In this document: positions 63,038-64,000 of the stretch, one piece after another
Layout: each line of letters starts with the position of its first letter
Numbering within the stretch: position 1 is the first letter of the stretch
From: Methanocorpusculum sp.
Lineage (GTDB): Archaea > Halobacteriota > Methanomicrobia > Methanomicrobiales > Methanocorpusculaceae
Reading direction: 5' to 3'
Length of the DNA stretch: 64,000 bases
Assembly: GCA_017387505.1 (NCBI GenBank)
Contig: JAFOFB010000015.1
Location: 287,469-351,468 of the forward strand
The notes under the pieces: model-generated
The model's input: the letters and a program-made list of their open reading frames with translations, nothing else
Told to the model about the DNA's origin: nothing
Databases searched by the model: none
Translations under genes and position numbers: made by a program

Positions 63038-64000
63038 ATGGATAATCCGCGATACACTCCAACGGATGAGGAGATGAAATCTATCTCCTCTCTCCTTGCG
63101 GAACGCAGTATTCCAAAGCTTAACCAGGTAACTTTATCCTATATCGAAAAGGTTACCGACAAGAAATGGAATGATGAATCCGTTCTCGAAAAGATTCGCG
63201 CAGGAATTGCAGGACAGAAGGAGTCTTACTGGAAAGAAGGAGACAAAAAGTCTGTTGCCTACCGCGGCGCATACAGCGTCCTCTCTTACATGGCATACCA
63301 GATGCCAGGTTATGTGCATGAAGTATCCGAGTTCTTCGCAGGCCTTTTGACATCAGGCCTTATTCGAAAGCACATCAAAGTGCTCGACGTCGGAGCAGGG
63401 CCTGGAACCGCAACCCTTGGTATTGCCCGTGTTTTGTCAGCAGTTCCTTCGATGAGTGCCGAGATTACAGCAGTCGAGCGTGCAGACACTCATCGCGAGG
63501 CATACTCGTTTGTTGTTCCGCGTATGCTTCAGTCGTTTGGCGGAAACACGAAAGCAAACAAGCCTCAGGCTTTAGATATAACCAAAGAGCTTCCGGAAGG
63601 CGAGTTTGACTTAATCATCTGCGGAAACATCATCAACGAACTGACATCTCTGGACCTCGAAGGCAAAGCAAATCTCCTGATTGAGCTTTCAAAGCACTTA
63701 ACCCGTGACGGAAATCTGGTCGTACTCGAACCCGCCGATCTCGAGAACTCAACTGCACTTCGTAATATATCCCGCATCGCAAAGGAAAAAGGGCTTACTA
63801 TCTATGCTCCGTGTAATGACATACGCGGTGTCCCGTGCAAAGTCTCTCCATGCTGGACATTCAAGTCCTACGCAGACATCAAGCCGACACGTCTTATGTA
63901 TGCATTAGGCGGAGAAAAGGAAAAGTACCGCTTTGTAAATACTGATGTGAAGTTCTCGTACGCGGTTTTCAGAATCGATGGACACAGAAAATGCGGATAC
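63038..64000 (+). CDS. Rsm22-family methyltransferase, partial
   Basis: 321 residues visible, running off the right edge without a stop. Start ATG at 63038, seven bases after the ZPR1-like stop. VLDVGAGPGTATL is the SAM-binding motif I, and FDLIICGNIINEL is motif IV. The C-terminal part has cysteines (C-N-D; VPCKVSPC) that may hold a metal site as in the Rsm22 small-subunit ribosome factors. It probably acts on ribosome assembly. Confidence 0.85.
   Translation, partial: MDNPRYTPTDEEMKSISSLLAERSIPKLNQVTLSYIEKVTDKKWNDESVLEKIRAGIAGQKESYWKEGDKKSVAYRGAYSVLSYMAYQMPGYVHEVSEFFAGLLTSGLIRKHIKVLDVGAGPGTATLGIARVLSAVPSMSAEITAVERADTHREAYSFVVPRMLQSFGGNTKANKPQALDITKELPEGEFDLIICGNIINELTSLDLEGKANLLIELSKHLTRDGNLVVLEPADLENSTALRNISRIAKEKGLTIYAPCNDIRGVPCKVSPCWTFKSYADIKPTRLMYALGGEKEKYRFVNTDVKFSYAVFRIDGHRKCGY

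Overview
The window is archaeal and comes from a hydrogenotrophic methanogen, most likely of the order Methanomicrobiales and possibly Methanocorpusculum. Evidence: the 3' part of mtrH at the left edge, a complete F420-dependent methylene-H4MPT reductase (mer), archaeal SRP RNA, archaeal ribosomal protein L10e, aEF-1beta, proteasome beta, diphthine synthase, class I CCA-adding enzyme, RadB, archaeal SepF and FttA. Many genes have a TATA-like box 25-30 bases before the start codon and little or no leader. The genus is an inference from general protein similarity.

Layout. 1-6.4 kb: mtrH end, then a tight + strand run thpR-cca-larE-thiI-larC-radB that combines tRNA maturation with two nickel-pincer cofactor genes. 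6.4-11 kb: a - strand metabolic run (phi, aminotransferase, M42 peptidase, serA). 11-24.5 kb: CDC48 ATPase, patatin, S-adenosyl/inosylhomocysteine hydrolase, mobA-like and panE-like genes, a three-gene ABC importer, L10e, DUF357, dph5 and pgk. 24.5-29.3 kb: two M24 peptidases, a membrane protein/winged-helix pair, tRNA-Asn, a CAU tRNA, SRP RNA, malate dehydrogenase. 29.3-33 kb: an exported phospholipase-D-like protein, a probable methanofuran kinase, a zinc-ribbon protein and aEF-1beta, set among dispersed repeats. 33-41.7 kb: a surface-polysaccharide locus (galE-like, two glycosyltransferases, galU, UDP-glucose dehydrogenase, UDP-sugar epimerase), with two decayed genes at its right end.

41.7-49.3 kb is an accessory region, AT-rich over much of its length. 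It holds an unknown two-helix membrane protein, an ATPase plus RloB pair (RloAB/AbiL-like, probably defensive), and a compact cassette of small genes (ribbon-helix-helix, HNH endonuclease with two helix-turn-helix units, small HTH protein, acidic protein with a structured leader) that looks like a mobile-element remnant.

49.4-64 kb returns to core genes: MBL hydrolase, DUF123, FttA, proteasome beta, acylphosphatase, MscS channel, mer, tRNA-Arg, dUTPase, a TctA-like membrane protein, HemD-like, Cbf5, tRNA-Ser, a PUA protein, SepF, a ZPR1-type protein and the start of an Rsm22-family methyltransferase.

The most unusual things I see: (a) the ABC importer's binding protein is apparently a circular permutation of the SsuA/TauA fold; (b) three genes are interrupted by clean in-frame stops; (c) a lipoprotein carries a methyltransferase-like fold; (d) a possible small RNA at about 29.45 kb is closed by a 10-bp stem; (e) there is a nested 191-bp inverted repeat and a dispersed repeat family; (f) the accessory cassette with its structured leader.
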